A DNA stretch of 64,000 nucleotides, from contig JAFEVB010000026.1 in NCBI GenBank assembly GCA_032629725.1, positions 434,001 through 498,000 of the forward strand. Reading direction: 5' to 3'. The notes below the pieces were generated by a model, which saw nothing but the letters and a program-made list of their open reading frames with translations, was not told the DNA's origin and searched no databases. Within the stretch, counting starts at the first letter, position 1. Each line of letters starts with the position of its first letter. Both the position numbers and the translations under genes were made by a program. The stretch is from Gremmenia infestans. Its lineage: Eukaryota; Ascomycota; Leotiomycetes; Helotiales; Hamatocanthoscyphaceae. Of the stretch, positions 53,312 to 64,000 are shown one piece after another.

Positions 53312-54319
53312 TCAGCCCTCCCCAACCTCATCTCCCACGCCCACGTCTTCCTTCACATTGACATTCTCGTTCTCGTTCTCTTTCCCCTTCCCTATGAGCA
53401 CATCCACATCAACATCCTTTCTCGACCCCGCATTCCCAGCATCCTTCCCCCCCTCTCCATCTCCCTCCTGCTGTCCATCACTACCACCTCTCCTCCTCTG
53501 CATACCCATATTAATGACCCTCCTCAAGACCTCCATGCCCCCCTCAAACTCCTCAATAGCCGCCAAATCTACGTCCCCATCCCCCACATCCTCCTCACCA
53601 CCCCCATCAATCTCCACCCCCTCAACCCTAACCATCATCCCCGCACTCCCACTCCCCTCTCCACCCTCCAAACTAGGCGCCATATCCAAGCTCGCGCTCA
53701 GAACCTGCCAATTGGGACTCAGGCACACAACTCTATCTACCCCTAATTCCACCTCTCCCTCCTTCCCTCCTTCATCTCCATCTCCATCCCCATTTCCATT
53801 GCTATTATCAACAACATCCATATCCAGCACAATAACCCTCTCCTCTCCCCTCCCCTCCTTTTCTCTTTCTCCACTCGAAGCAGCCGCACACCGACTCAGA
53901 GCCCCCACCAACCCATCCCTCTCATCGTCCTCGAACAAATAATGCACTTCCCGTGGGTGAAAGGTAGATTTCGTCTTCGCGTCGTTGATTAGGACGAAGA
54001 AGGGGTTGAAGGTTTGGGGTCTGGGTCGGGGTATAATTTCTTCTTCTCCTTCTACTTCTGGGTTTTCTTCCGGGTGGGGTTTTGTTGGATGGGCGTTTGT
54101 ATTTATATCCATATTCCCCGCTGATGCTGATGTGCCCATGTTATGCCGTAAACGTAAAGGCATCGTTTTCGCATCTTTGCCTCTCGCATCTTCGTCTTTG
54201 CCCTTCACATCTTTACCCCTAGCATCCTTCCTATCCTTCCCTCTCAAATCCTTATTCTCACTCTTATCCCTCCCTCTATTCTGCGAGGACGATTCGTCGG
54301 GAATTGGCGTTGAAGACAT
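53312..54319 (-). CDS. Acidic low-complexity protein with one conserved-looking core
   Basis: Single exon, 335 aa. Residues of about 15-50 repeat (A/L)RGKD-type units in a charged tract. A compact core follows: TFNPFFVLINDAKTKSTF, HPREVHYLFEDDERDGL, RVIVLDMD and RVVCLSPNWQVLSASLDMAP. This core reads like a conserved fungal domain of unknown function. The rest is Gly/Asp/Glu/Val-rich repeat (GDGDGDEGG, KENENENVNVKED), partly driven by simple DNA repeats. I recognise no catalytic motif. The opposite-strand frames over this gene are Ser/Pro composition shadows. Confidence 0.7.
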   Translation of the reverse strand: MSSTPIPDESSSQNRGRDKSENKDLRGKDRKDARGKDVKGKDEDARGKDAKTMPLRLRHNMGTSASAGNMDINTNAHPTKPHPEENPEVEGEEEIIPRPRPQTFNPFFVLINDAKTKSTFHPREVHYLFEDDERDGLVGALSRCAAASSGEREKEGRGEERVIVLDMDVVDNSNGNGDGDGDEGGKEGEVELGVDRVVCLSPNWQVLSASLDMAPSLEGGEGSGSAGMMVRVEGVEIDGGGEEDVGDGDVDLAAIEEFEGGMEVLRRVINMGMQRRRGGSDGQQEGDGEGGKDAGNAGSRKDVDVDVLIGKGKENENENVNVKEDVGVGDEVGEG

Positions 54320-54835
54320 GGATGGATGGATAAATGCCGTGTCGCGTATTGTATCGGTCGTTATCGGTATCGTTTGGAGTTGCGCTCAAAGGCTTTCTTT
54401 CTCCGTTTGGTTCCTTTGTTTCGTTTTTCAGAGAAGATGGGAAATGACAGGCTTCTGCTGCTACTACATGGTGAGGTGAGGAGAGGAGTTGTATATTTGC
54501 AGAAGAGGGGATGGAATGGACAAGACAAGGCTGAACAACGGAAGGTCGGCGTCGGCGTCGACCGGCGATAAGGAAGTCTTATCACACGTGACAGTATAAT
54601 AAAAAAGGAGCCGGACGGAGGTGGGCTGAAATAGAAATGCTTGTCTTGACGTTCAAAGTACAGGAGAAAATACCGAGTTAGGATATTTTATTTTTATAAA
54701 AGTTTGATGTCATTACATATACATACATACATCTGTTCTCATTTTCGTTACCGCTAGCCTGCCCATATCCTATTTAATGCCCACCAACGCCGGCAATACT
54801 GCTAAAACAAGGCTCCATCTATTTACAAAAACATT
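54320..54835. other. Intergenic
   Basis: Promoter of the acidic protein and 3' flank of the protease. No gene is seen. Confidence 0.4.
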
Positions 54836-56503
54836 TTATAGCAACGCAAACACACCGCCACCCACACCCATCATGGAAAGCGTGATGATACCAACAAATA
54901 CCCTCGACCAAGCAAACGGCTCAATGCTATTACCTGCGCTCTTCTTCTTACCCGTCGGTGTAGAAGTAAAACCGCTAGCCGCACTAAGACCAGTGGCCGT
55001 GGGGTTATAAGTTGGCGCAGCGCTTTCTCCACTCGCTGTCGCCGAAGTACCAACTTTGGGGATATTAGTAGCAGTTTGTGTAACTGCGGCTTCATTCGGT
55101 GCAGTCGTGGCCGAGGGAATCGGTGCGCCGAAGCTAGGGAATGATACCACATTGGAGCTGGTGGCATTAAAGTCTGTCTGGGCGAGACCGATGCGGTTGT
55201 TGGCAAGATCGTACACGACATAGGCTGAGCGCAGGAACGTGTCACCGAATAAGATTGGTAGATCACCCGCGGCTTGAACGCCCAGTTGGCAAGCTGCTAC
55301 CTTGTCGGTGTATGTTGCAGCTTGGCCGTTGGGCAGGGTGAGAGGGAGGACGAGCTCCTTGATGGGCACCTTGATAACTGGTCCGCCTGTGCCACCGAAA
55401 CCGAAGTTGATCGTTCCATTGGTATTTCCGGTATAGCAAGGAAGAACAACAGCATCGAGCTGTGTGTAGTATTGCGCTCCCAATTCCGCAAACACCATTT
55501 CGGCGACCTGGTTGGGGAGATATGTCAGAGTGGTTCCGGAATCTAATATAGCAGCAGTGGCAAATCCATCTGCGGTAAGTTGATCGGTACCAGAGCTACT
55601 GGTTGCTGATAGAGAGGTGAATGCCACAGTGAATGAGACAACAGATTTTGAACGGCGGCTGGGGTAAACATCGACTGAGATGAGATCGCCTGAGAATTTG
55701 TCTGTATCGATGCCTCCAAAAAGAATTGATCCAGTACTTGCATCTGTGGACATTAGAATCTACAAATCCAATCAGGAGGGAGGTACTCACCGAGATCATT
55801 CAACCACAAGCTATACGCAAGAGAGTTAATCAACCCTTCATCGACCATCTCATTGGGCAGGTTCGCGTAGATGGTGGTATTGCCAGTTTCGACATTTGCC
55901 TCCGAGGTGTTATACCCAATACCCATAATACCCTGTCCAATTTGACCATCTACGGACAACCCCATCTCCAGACCTTTCACCGTCGCGCCACCAATACCAA
56001 ACATATCTGTAAAATAGTCTCCAGCAGCACCCGATCCATCCACATATGAGATATTGAATTCGCCTGCTCCAACTACTTTGTACGTCGAGGAAGTTGTATT
56101 GTCGACTGTAGGAGTATTAGCAAGTGCTATTCAAAGAGGCAAATGAGGAATACTCACAAGTACCGCCAGGACATCCCCCATCATCAGCAGCAGGAGCATT
56201 GCAAATATTAGATCCGGCCACAGGAACCCAAACATCCGAACTGCCCGTATCGATTTGAAGAGTCAGTTTCTGGGGCGGTGTTCCTACTGTGATGCTCGCA
56301 GCATATAGCCCGCCTGTTACGTTGTTGGTGAGAGACTCGGTGACGGTAGAACTGCCGGCGCGACGCACGAGTCTGCTCCGGACGTAGTTGGCCTCTAGTT
56401 GTGCGGCATGAACGGCCGGATCTCGCGCGATATTCATCTGGATTGTGCTTGCGGAAGCGCCTAACGTGAGGCCTAGGAGTAGGGCATTGAAAAGAGTCGC
56501 CAT
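54836..56503 (-). CDS. GPI-anchored pepsin-like aspartic protease (yapsin/OpsB type)
   Basis: Three exons, 56503-56158, 56105-55791 and 55743-54836, give 522 aa. Signal peptide at residues 1-19; a propeptide of about 50 residues ends in a dibasic RLVRR. The pepsin fold has both catalytic Asp motifs, DTGS (85-88) and DSGT (288-291), the flap region SYVDGSGAAGDYF, and PILFGDTFLRSAYVVYDL near the end. A Ser/Thr/Ala-rich stalk precedes a hydrophobic C-terminus (FVGIITLSMMGVGGGVFALL) with an upstream small-residue site typical of GPI attachment. It is expected at the cell surface, processing wall or secreted proteins. Confidence 0.94.
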
Positions 56504-58022
56504 GGTTGCTGTTGATGAATGTGCCAGGCCAGAGTCAGAGTGGGGTAAGGGCGTTGTGTAGAATAAAAATGCAATGATTCCTAGGAGAGGAAGAAATGGA
56601 GAGGAAGAAGAGGAAGAAGAGGAGGAAAAAAGCAAAAGGTCCTTTGATGTATGACGCGGGTCGGAGTGTGAGTTGGGTGGGTCACAGGTACGAGGTATGT
56701 TGGGTTGGCTCGGTTGGTTACTCCGTAAGATGATTTCAAAAGCAGGCGCAGGGTATAGCAGCCGGGCAAACAAGCTTTCAATCAAACCCCTGGATCCGAG
56801 CCGATTTCGTTCTGATCTACAGTGAAATTGTATTATGAGTGAATACCAGTTGGGAGAGAGAAAAGAAAGAATGAAAGAAAGAGAAAGAAAAAGAATGAGG
56901 TGTTGCCATCACTTTAGAGTAAGGTATTGTACTTTATGCATGTGCACGCACGTTTCATTCAACCGGAAGCGCAGATCTATAAATCCTTTGTTACAGAAAG
57001 CGCTTACCACTCAAGTTGTCCGCACCATCTATAATACAAAACCTGTGATACAGGATGGCTTACCACGAAACAAAACCCTTGAAACTGCAGGATATGAAGC
57101 ATTTCCCCAACATAACACTTTCACCTCGCCACCTTACCGGCGCCTAAACTCACCGTCATCACCAATGTACCATTAGCGTCGCGCGCCGGGAGTACATTCT
57201 CGAGACGGGCGCTGACCCCGGATCACCGTCCAACGGGCGCCACTTCAGCCATACATCTCTTGGCAACGTCCATCTAGCATCTGTGTTAGCGGCTTTATTC
57301 CTCCTCTTTCTCTCTTCTCTTCTCTCTTCTCTTCTCTCTTCTCTGAATAAATTTCAAGCTTAAAATCCTATTGTACATCCAATCGGATATAACATCATCA
57401 GCTCAAAGAAGGAACATATAACATTCCAAATCCCTTCCGCTGATGCAGTGTGGCGCAGCATCACCAACACCTTAAACTCCTGAAAGGGTTAGTGTTTCAC
57501 AAGTCGGTGGCACGGACGCGCGTTTACGATGGCAAAAGCTTGTTTGTCTGGTTGCGACTGGATTGCCTGGAATGGCTGGAATGGCTGGGCTGGACTCTTT
57601 ACATGCATGATGCGGGGATGTTACTCCGGAGCATGTACTCGTAGATGACGATGGGATGGGAAACATGGGATAATGGGAAAAAGGTGGGCCTCACTTCTTA
57701 CGGACAATGCAATGTAGTCACTTGATTTATATCACGTGCTTATATGGTTTATATTCTTTTTCTTCTATGTCATTTAGTGTGCCGTCAATTTCTGTTCATT
57801 TTTATCGTTACACTTAAGTGTCTTCAAGGTACCTTAGGTAGTTCATGGAAGTTGGATACCAGTCTCCATCGTGGTCTGGCCTGGTCACAAGTATCAGCCT
57901 CACAGACGGGGTGGCCAATGATATGCCGCGGCTCGCATCATACTTTCTAGTAGAGTAGGACAGACAAGCTAAGTGGTATTTGATTACTAGGTAGTACTTG
58001 ATCGTGTATTCCCTGCCCTCCT
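56504..58022. other. Intergenic, purine tract and CT repeats
   Basis: Protease promoter with a GGAAGAAGAGG-type purine tract at about 56583-56635 (CT-rich on the gene's own strand), and a TCTCTTC-type repeat at about 57300-57344. No gene is supported. Confidence 0.45.
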
Positions 58023-58787
58023 TTACACAGCTTCCCTCTTCATATCCCAAGTAACATAATCTTCGTAATCCCCAAACTCCTTCAAATCAACACTCACCAC
58101 ACCCAACACCCCAAACCCAAACTTCTCATACAACGCTTTCCCACTCCTCGATGCATGCACATAGCATTTCGCATGCTCAGCATCAACAGCCTCAAGAAAC
58201 CTCTTAACCAACATAGACCCAACCCCTTTACGCTGCCATTTCGGATGAACGGCAAAGCCCTCCAATTCTACAATTCCTCAACATCATCAGCAAAATCCTC
58301 TATTCCGAGAATATGAAACCGTTCTTGAAAAAGAGCGAGAACGACAAAAGTGCAAGTAGAATAGTCACATACCCCAACACCCCTCCAAATCCAACCCCTT
58401 CTTCGCCCCCCCAGTCTCCCCAAAAACCTTCTCGAAAAACCCCAGATCCGTACCCTCTGCAAACGTCGGCTTCCATCCCCCCTTTTCCCCTCCCCCACCT
58501 TTCGCAACCAGATATATCAAATACCCCACAACCTCTTCCTCCCCTCCCCCACCATTCTCCGCCGCCGTCGTCGTCGTCGCAACCAGAAACCCAGATCTCG
58601 GATCCCGGCTCTCATACAGTTGCGTATACCGGTCCATGATAAATGACTCGAGCGCAGCGGCTGGGAGGGCGCCTGCGCGGAAGGGGATGGTGTAGACGGG
58701 GTGCGTAGCGTTGGATTGCAGGTCCATGGCTAGCATTGCGGGGAAGTCTGGTGGGTGCGCGGTGCGGATTGCTATTGGTGTTGACAT
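58023..58787 (-). CDS. GNAT-family N-acetyltransferase
   Basis: Two exons, 58787-58373 and 58267-58023, with a 105-bp intron, give 219 aa. N-terminal IRTAHPPDFPAMLAMD is the usual start of this fungal GNAT group; a low-complexity loop (TTAAENGGGGEEE) interrupts the first half. The second exon holds the acetyl-CoA-binding motif LEGFAVHPKWQRKGVGSMLV, with RKGVGS as the pyrophosphate loop, then LYEKFGFGVLG. The substrate is unknown. Confidence 0.86.
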
Positions 58788-59575
58788 TGTGGTGGGTTAA
58801 GCATACTATAGTATGTTATTTCTCTGGTTCTTCCTTGGGTTTAGGAAATTATAAAAGAGTTATTAATAGAATCTGAGAGAAAGATAGGTTGCGCAAATCA
58901 CCTGCCTAATTAGGTGTAGCTTAGGGGCTCTGCGCTAGCTATATAGACCATTCCATTTTCGTTCCATTCTATGCTCTTGATCTGCTATATTTCAGTCCTT
59001 AATTATAGCTTTGGTCAAGTGCTTTTTGCTTACTAAAGGGGATTTCAAATCTAGTTCATCTGGTATCGCTCTTCTAATATAGATCATCTTATTATAATTC
59101 TAAGTACGCAAATAGCGCTATTGCTAACCTCGCTGTTGCTACTTTTTTGGTACGCTTACTATAGTATATATTATATGAGAATATACTCGATTTTCAATTA
59201 GCTATAGCATATAAAGTCTAGCTAGGAATCAGCTAGCGCATCTCTATCTAACAGCTGACTTTGCTTCTTTCCATTTAAGCTGCTTCTTATAGGCAGCGTC
59301 TATAGCTGGCTTACTCTAGCGACGACGTGGTATACTAGCGACAACAAGGTTAAGAGAAGGCTACACTATTGTTTAGCATCACAATGAGATGATTAATATA
59401 TAGAAGAGCGATACCGAATAACTTAGATTTAGTAAAAAGCAAATTAGATTTAAAAATCCCTTTACTAAATCTTTATACTTAAAAGTGATGCTTTTCAGAC
59501 TTTTTAAGACATGCGGCGGGACGTACAGTCCAAAGAATATAGTTTACGTTACACCATTCATGGATCCTGCATTAT
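58788..59575. other. AT-rich, gene-free region
   Basis: TpA-rich and stop-dense. A perfect 14-bp palindrome CATACTATAGTATG lies at 58802-58815, just upstream of the GNAT start codon. The right part contains the inverted-repeat element at 59041-59432. Confidence 0.5.
59041..59432. mobile_element. MITE-like inverted-repeat element relic
   Basis: GGTATCGCTCTTCTA at 59062-59076 is repeated in perfect inverse at 59401-59415. Similarity extends outward and inward in degraded form (AAATCTAGTTCATCTGG against AAATCTAAGTTATTCGG; ATCATCTTATT against ATCATCTCATT), giving arms of about 50 bp around an AT-rich core of about 290 bp. No transposase is visible. The element's true ends and target duplication could not be fixed. 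Confidence 0.5.
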
Positions 59576-62500
59576 CTAAAGCTCTGTTCCTTCCTCCTTC
59601 CTACTAGTTTCTCGCTGCGCCGTATAGTCCCTAAACAGCTGTTGCACTCTCTCATATGACCTTTTGGTAGGATCCGTGAAATCCAGCGCTGTCTTTTCTT
59701 CTGAATCCTTCACTCTAATATCGGCATTGTTCTTTAGTAAGATCTTAATAATACCTTCTGCTCCATGTTTAACAGCATACATAAGAGCGGTTCGCCCCCA
59801 CGAATCTCTTATATCCAAGTTCGCCCCTGCAACTATCAACCGCGAGAGACTTTTCTGCTGCCCACTTCTTGCTGCGAGGGCCAGTGCCGTTTCTCCACGT
59901 ATGTTCTTCACTTCAATTACCGCGTTGTTCTTTAGTAAGATCTCAATAATACCTTCTGCTCCATATTTAACAGCATACATAAGAGCGGTTCGCCCCCACG
60001 AATCTCTCATGTCCAAGTTCGCCCCTGCAGTTATCAACAGCTCGAGAATCTCTTCATGTCCAGATGTTGCTGCAAGTAACAGCGCAGTAGTTTTTTCATA
60101 TCTCCCTGTAGCGTCTACGGCTACTCCTTTGTTTAGCAATAATTTGACAACGTTTCTTGCCCCATTCTCCGCTGCTATCATAAGCAACGTGTCACTTTCA
60201 TCGTCCAGTTTTTCGAGACTTGCTCCCCTTTCAATCAAGAGAGCGACGACTCTGTCATGCGCTTGCCAAGCTGCCAGCATTATAGAGGTCATTCTGCGAG
60301 TAGGGAAGTCGGAGGAGGTGGCAGCTGCCTCGATCTCAGCGTTCTCATCCAAGAGGAATTCAACTACGTCGTAATAGCCCTTCTGCGAAGCCCACATCAA
60401 ATACGTATATCCCTCGTCATCTCGGCTTTCAATCGCATCACCCTTTTCTAACAGAAGGTAGAAAAGTATTCTCTGCCTATTATTTGCAGCCCAACATAAA
60501 GCCAGCCGTGTATGTTTTGAATGTAGAACAAGCCTTTTCTCATCTCTTTCAATAATCGCTTGGCTGACTGCAGACAGTCCTTCAGTCCGTGGCTCGTCTG
60601 GAATATGAGGCATGTCTGTATCCTTAGATGGACTAAGGCTATCGAATTTTTTCCAACTACATAGCAATAAAACTTGAAACAAGTCCGTGCCAATTTCACT
60701 AGCCAAAGTCCGGAGCTCAATGTGGGTGATTTTGTCATGACTAAATATCTGTTGTATCTCTTTTGGCCAGGATATCCACTGCCAGTTTGAAGATCCGAAG
60801 ACACCTATCATTTCCAACATAGTATTCCTATAACTAGCAGCTTGGCTTCTCACATCATCAACTTTGAAAGTCCTAAGAATCCACAACAACATCGTGTAAG
60901 CCGACATAGATTCTTGTTCGCGCTCATATTCTTCGACTTGCTCACGTACGAGCTTTAAACCGCCATGCACCATTCCGATATGGGGATGTCGATATAAAAC
61001 AGGTAGGATGCACATATATGCATCCTCTCTTGATCCCAAATGGCTTTCTTCGAAGCTCTGAGCCCACCCATCAATCTCAGGATTGTGGATGAGAAACGAC
61101 TGGCTCTGACTATAATAACTCCTGCTATCGGGATCTGGTATGAGTTTGGTTGCATTGTCAATGGCTTTGCTGAGAGTGATGTCTTTGGCAAGCACGGCGG
61201 AGAGGAACGAGATAAATAGATCATGGGCTACCATTTGAAGGACTGAATTATCGGTCTTTACGCACAAATTGAAGGTTGAGCCATGTAATTCAAGGGGAAT
61301 GTCTTGGTTTTGGCGACCGTCGAAAGATTCATTTGTTACCCAAGTGAAATGATTTTCGCGCTGAGTTTCTGGCTTACGCCAACCTAGTTCTGCCCGTGGA
61401 ATCCAATGCACCATCTGTGGCAGCTCGAATTTCGTGTCGAACGAGCTTTCATACAGGATGCGGGCATTTCTCTGGCCAGTCCGATTTTCTGAACTCTTTT
61501 GTAAGAGTGACCAGGTCCATAGGCCTAGTACAGCTTCCAGCTCCAATACATCGACTTTCCATTGGGCCTCAGGATGGCTTCTTTTTAACCTGAGCGTATG
61601 ATGTTCCACATTTCCTCCATCAAAGGGTGTATTGCACCTTTCTTGAATGTAAATGGGCCATTCGATTTCGGTTTTGGAGTTGCTGTTGCTGTTGCTTGGC
61701 AAAGTCGAGTGCAGACGCTCCATGGTTCCCTCAATGGCGGTCTTAAGCTGCTGTGCAGTTATTCGAACGGGAAAGTCTTCCCAATTAAGTTGTTCCGGAC
61801 CTGTAAGCTCAGCCAACCGTGCTCTTGTTTTCAAAACAGACTTGCCAAACATATTTTTCTCGTCCACAGAGTCGTGAGAACTCCGTGAGCTCTGGAAGTT
61901 TATGTTCGTGATGAGTCGAAATGATCTCTCTTCGGACGGTGGGCTCTCTTCGGACTGCGCTTTCAAATAAAGGGCAAACCAGTCCAGTTCGTGGCCATAA
62001 ATAAAGCTCTTGGGCAAATTTTTTGTCTCGGGCTGCATAATCAGATTTTCTGCTTCTCCCATGCGTTGTGTTCTAAGGGCTGCCCGAATAATGGCCATAA
62101 GCAATGTTGAGCCTAACCATGCCAGCGTCACGGAAGCATGAAGTCCTCTTGCACCAACAAATTGAAACACAAATCCAACCATGCTGACCCCAACAGCCAG
62201 CCACAAAATTGATGCTCGTGGTGTTTTCGGGTTTTTTATCGACTTGATATAGGGTTGTTTGTGCGACTTCGGATCACCATTAAAGCTGCCTGCGAAAGCG
62301 TTGAAAACCTGGTCTCCAACTTTCTGCCCACCTGGCTGTAGCCAATAGATGACACTTTTTCCATCTTCTGTGGGCCTATAGAACAGCTCCAAAGTCGCTT
62401 GTTCAATGATTCTTGCACAGAGAAACATGCCGATGTCCACGCCCATTGTTCCGACTAGGAAGCAAGGATAGGAATATCGCATCACCGGCTTGCCGTCCCG

Positions 62501-63185
62501 TTGAAACCTGGAAGGAGCCACATACACAGTGATAGCTCCAAAAACTAGAACTCCTGTGTTTGGGTGTCAATATTATTTCCAATTTCGCGAATGCTAAAGT
62601 CGTACCACAAACCATAACAAAGCCTAGGATACTTGCGCCATAGAACCAAATTTCAGGCCGCCTTTTGATACCTTTGTTCAGGGAAAGATTCGGGCTGCTT
62701 CTTTTGAAGCTGAGTTCCGAGTATGCAGCTCTTGCGGTAGGTACTGGGTCATATTTTGAAGTTTCAATCTCCTGTTCTTTCCAAGACCCGGTGGCCTTAT
62801 AAATGAAGTCGATGTTAGGATCTGCTTTCGAATCAACCGCAACCTCTAGGAGATTGGGCTTTCCAAAGACACGTGCAATGCCACCATCATTCCATATCTC
62901 AGCAGGAGTCTCAGACGTACAGGACAAGAGCTCCACCTCGGCATTTCCAGGACCTTCTTGTGCTCTTCCGATGAATGCACGTAGGGAAGGACTGCCAGAG
63001 ACTCGGATTGCAGAGACAACCGCAGTGAGAATGCCAAGAGGGGCTAGAGCAAATATGAGGGTATCGAGAAAGCCAACGGACTCGCTAAGATACTGTTTGG
63101 TAACCTGCTCGCCGAAGAGGGTGATCAGGGGAGCGAGATCAGTGGCGAGGTTGTTTGCAAAATCATCCCAAGCGCCTTCTTCCAT
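59576..63185 (-). CDS. Large membrane-associated ankyrin-repeat protein
   Basis: Two exons, 63185-62606 and 62553-59576, with a 52-bp intron, give 1185 aa. The N-terminal region (APLITLFGEQVTKQYLSES, FALAPLGILTAVVSAIRVSG, LRAFIGRAQEGPGNAEVELL) is a block I recall from many fungal proteins of unknown function with a membrane N-terminus and ankyrin or other tails. Further hydrophobic helices lie near residues 185-200 and between about 300 and 350. A long alpha-helical middle follows. About eight ankyrin repeats occupy residues of about 875-1150. Two repeat pairs are nearly identical (AGANLD(I/M)RDSWGRTALMYAVK), encoded by a 198-bp tandem duplication. It could act in allorecognition or signalling, which is speculative. 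Confidence 0.85.
59726..60044 (-). repeat. 198-bp-period tandem duplication inside ankyrin region
   Basis: The segment at about 59726-59846 is repeated at about 59924-60044 with only a few differences over some 115 bp. The period is 198 bp, equal to 66 residues or two ankyrin repeats, so the frame is preserved. Confidence 0.85.
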
Positions 63186-64000
63186 TGTTACACAAGTGAT
63201 AAGAAGGACCAAATCTTAGACGGAGAGATCAGAAGTTCCTTGTCCAAGGCTCTTGTGTTTCTCATATGGTGCAGGCGTAATTACTGAGAAGGTAATTCAC
63301 GACTGTATCGCGGATATCACACCAAATGGCTAATTCGCAAGCGACGGATGGCAATATCTAATGACTCGGTATCTATGGTATGCGGCTCACGAAATAACTC
63401 CAATATGGGAAGCAGAATTTGTGGGCGTCGTACTCGCAATAAACCAATAAAACAAGTCCACGTAGGCAGGCTCCAGACGGCCCAATCATTTATTAGACAC
63501 CAGTCATCAGCTGAAAATTCTGGCCAAGCTGACTGGCTGGTGAAACCGAGCTTGGCTAGCTGAGTCTCAGCTCATCGGCGGTTAATCAGATTAATTTATA
63601 ATAAGGAAGCATACGCATGTCCCCTACGGCCCTACGCAAGCACCGGGGCGTTGACCATGCCCTTACCATATGTTTAGAAGTAGAAGAGGTTAGCTAAGTG
63701 GGAGTAAAAGAAGGACGCGGGGGAAGTGCCAGCGCTATTGAGTAACTTAAAGGGGTTAGAGGAAGTACGATTGCGCCCTGCAGCGAGAGGAACACCTGTA
63801 CCACAATAACTTTTCTAGGCTAATCAGATCCATCTGAGGTATCTTTGCCTAGCATAAAGAAACTTCTCTTCATATGCCTTTTTAAGCCCTTTCCTCTGGT
63901 TAAGTAACCTCAAATCGGCTGACACGAAGAGGAGAGAGCAGATACTAGTGCTGGTAATAAATTGTGAATAAAAAGCAGTGGTCTAAGAAATAACTACTCA
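63186..64000. other. Upstream region of ankyrin gene, no further gene seen
   Basis: Presumed promoter. Reading frames are short and the last 400 bases show only AT-rich intergenic character. Confidence 0.4.

Noticed and set aside
53243..53942. Ser/Pro-rich plus-strand frames of 167 and 194 codons
   Set aside because: Mirror images of the simple-repeat coding strand of the acidic protein.
59664..60374. 236-codon plus-strand frame over the ankyrin repeats
   Set aside because: Antisense shadow; the ankyrin consensus on the minus strand is unmistakable.
1..64000. CRISPR arrays, bacterial operons, phage or biosynthetic megasynthases
   Set aside because: No regularly spaced repeats, no Shine-Dalgarno-led polycistrons, no PKS, NRPS or terpene-synthase signatures; the window is eukaryotic.

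Overview
The window is nuclear DNA of a filamentous ascomycete (Pezizomycotina). The genes carry many short introns (about 46-80 bp, GT..AG with CTRAY-like branch points), the families are typical of moulds (GH54 arabinofuranosidase, OPT transporter, NDT80/PhoG factor, Sulfotransfer_4, GPI-anchored aspartic protease, UNC93-like transporter, fungal ankyrin proteins), a 5S rRNA gene lies alone among protein genes, and gene-poor AT-rich islands look RIP-mutated. A leotiomycete-type soil or plant associate would fit, but nothing here fixes the class. All gene models were built by eye from splice signals, reading phase and family motifs; every multi-exon model given with exon coordinates closes in frame.

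Layout. 0.5-2.7 kb: low-complexity protein. 3-8.4 kb: gene-poor, with a 5'-truncated LINE (4.0-5.3 kb) between target-site duplications. 8.4-15.5 kb: rhodopsin-domain membrane protein, secreted arabinofuranosidase (abfB) and a Sulfotransfer_4 protein. 17.9-25.1 kb: OPT transporter, then a divergent pair made of an aconitase-superfamily dehydratase and an isocitrate-lyase/PEP-mutase-family lyase. 27.1-38.4 kb: the centrepiece, described below. 39.4-48.9 kb: Ecm33-like wall protein, UNC93-like transporter, a small basic protein and two F-box-like genes overlapping tail to tail. 49.4 kb: 5S rRNA gene. 50.8-63.2 kb: fungal-specific transcription factor, low-complexity acidic protein, aspartic protease, GNAT acetyltransferase and a large membrane/ankyrin protein.

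The most interesting system is at 27.1-38.4 kb. An NDT80/PhoG regulator (RON1-like), a GH3-GNAT protein (NAG3-like), an anhydro-N-acetylmuramic acid kinase (AnmK-like) and an N-acetylmuramic acid 6-phosphate etherase (MurQ-like) lie head to tail on the minus strand, and an ACS/Dal5-type MFS transporter is transcribed divergently from MurQ. AnmK and MurQ are bacterial peptidoglycan-recycling enzymes. Here they have spliceosomal introns and keep their catalytic residues. In Trichoderma reesei a GlcNAc-utilisation cluster combines an NDT80 regulator (RON1) with a GH3 protein (NAG3), so this locus looks like a fungal GlcNAc-type regulon extended to muramic acid: uptake of (anhydro)MurNAc, phosphorylation, lactyl-ether cleavage to GlcNAc-6-P plus D-lactate, then deacetylation and deamination by enzymes encoded elsewhere. 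The GH3 domain lacks the nucleophile Asp and the His/Asp loop, so it is probably not a normal glycosidase.

Second in interest is the aconitase-like/ICL-PEPM-like divergent pair next to an OPT transporter, which suggests a small organic-acid pathway. The remaining genes look like ordinary fungal genome content.
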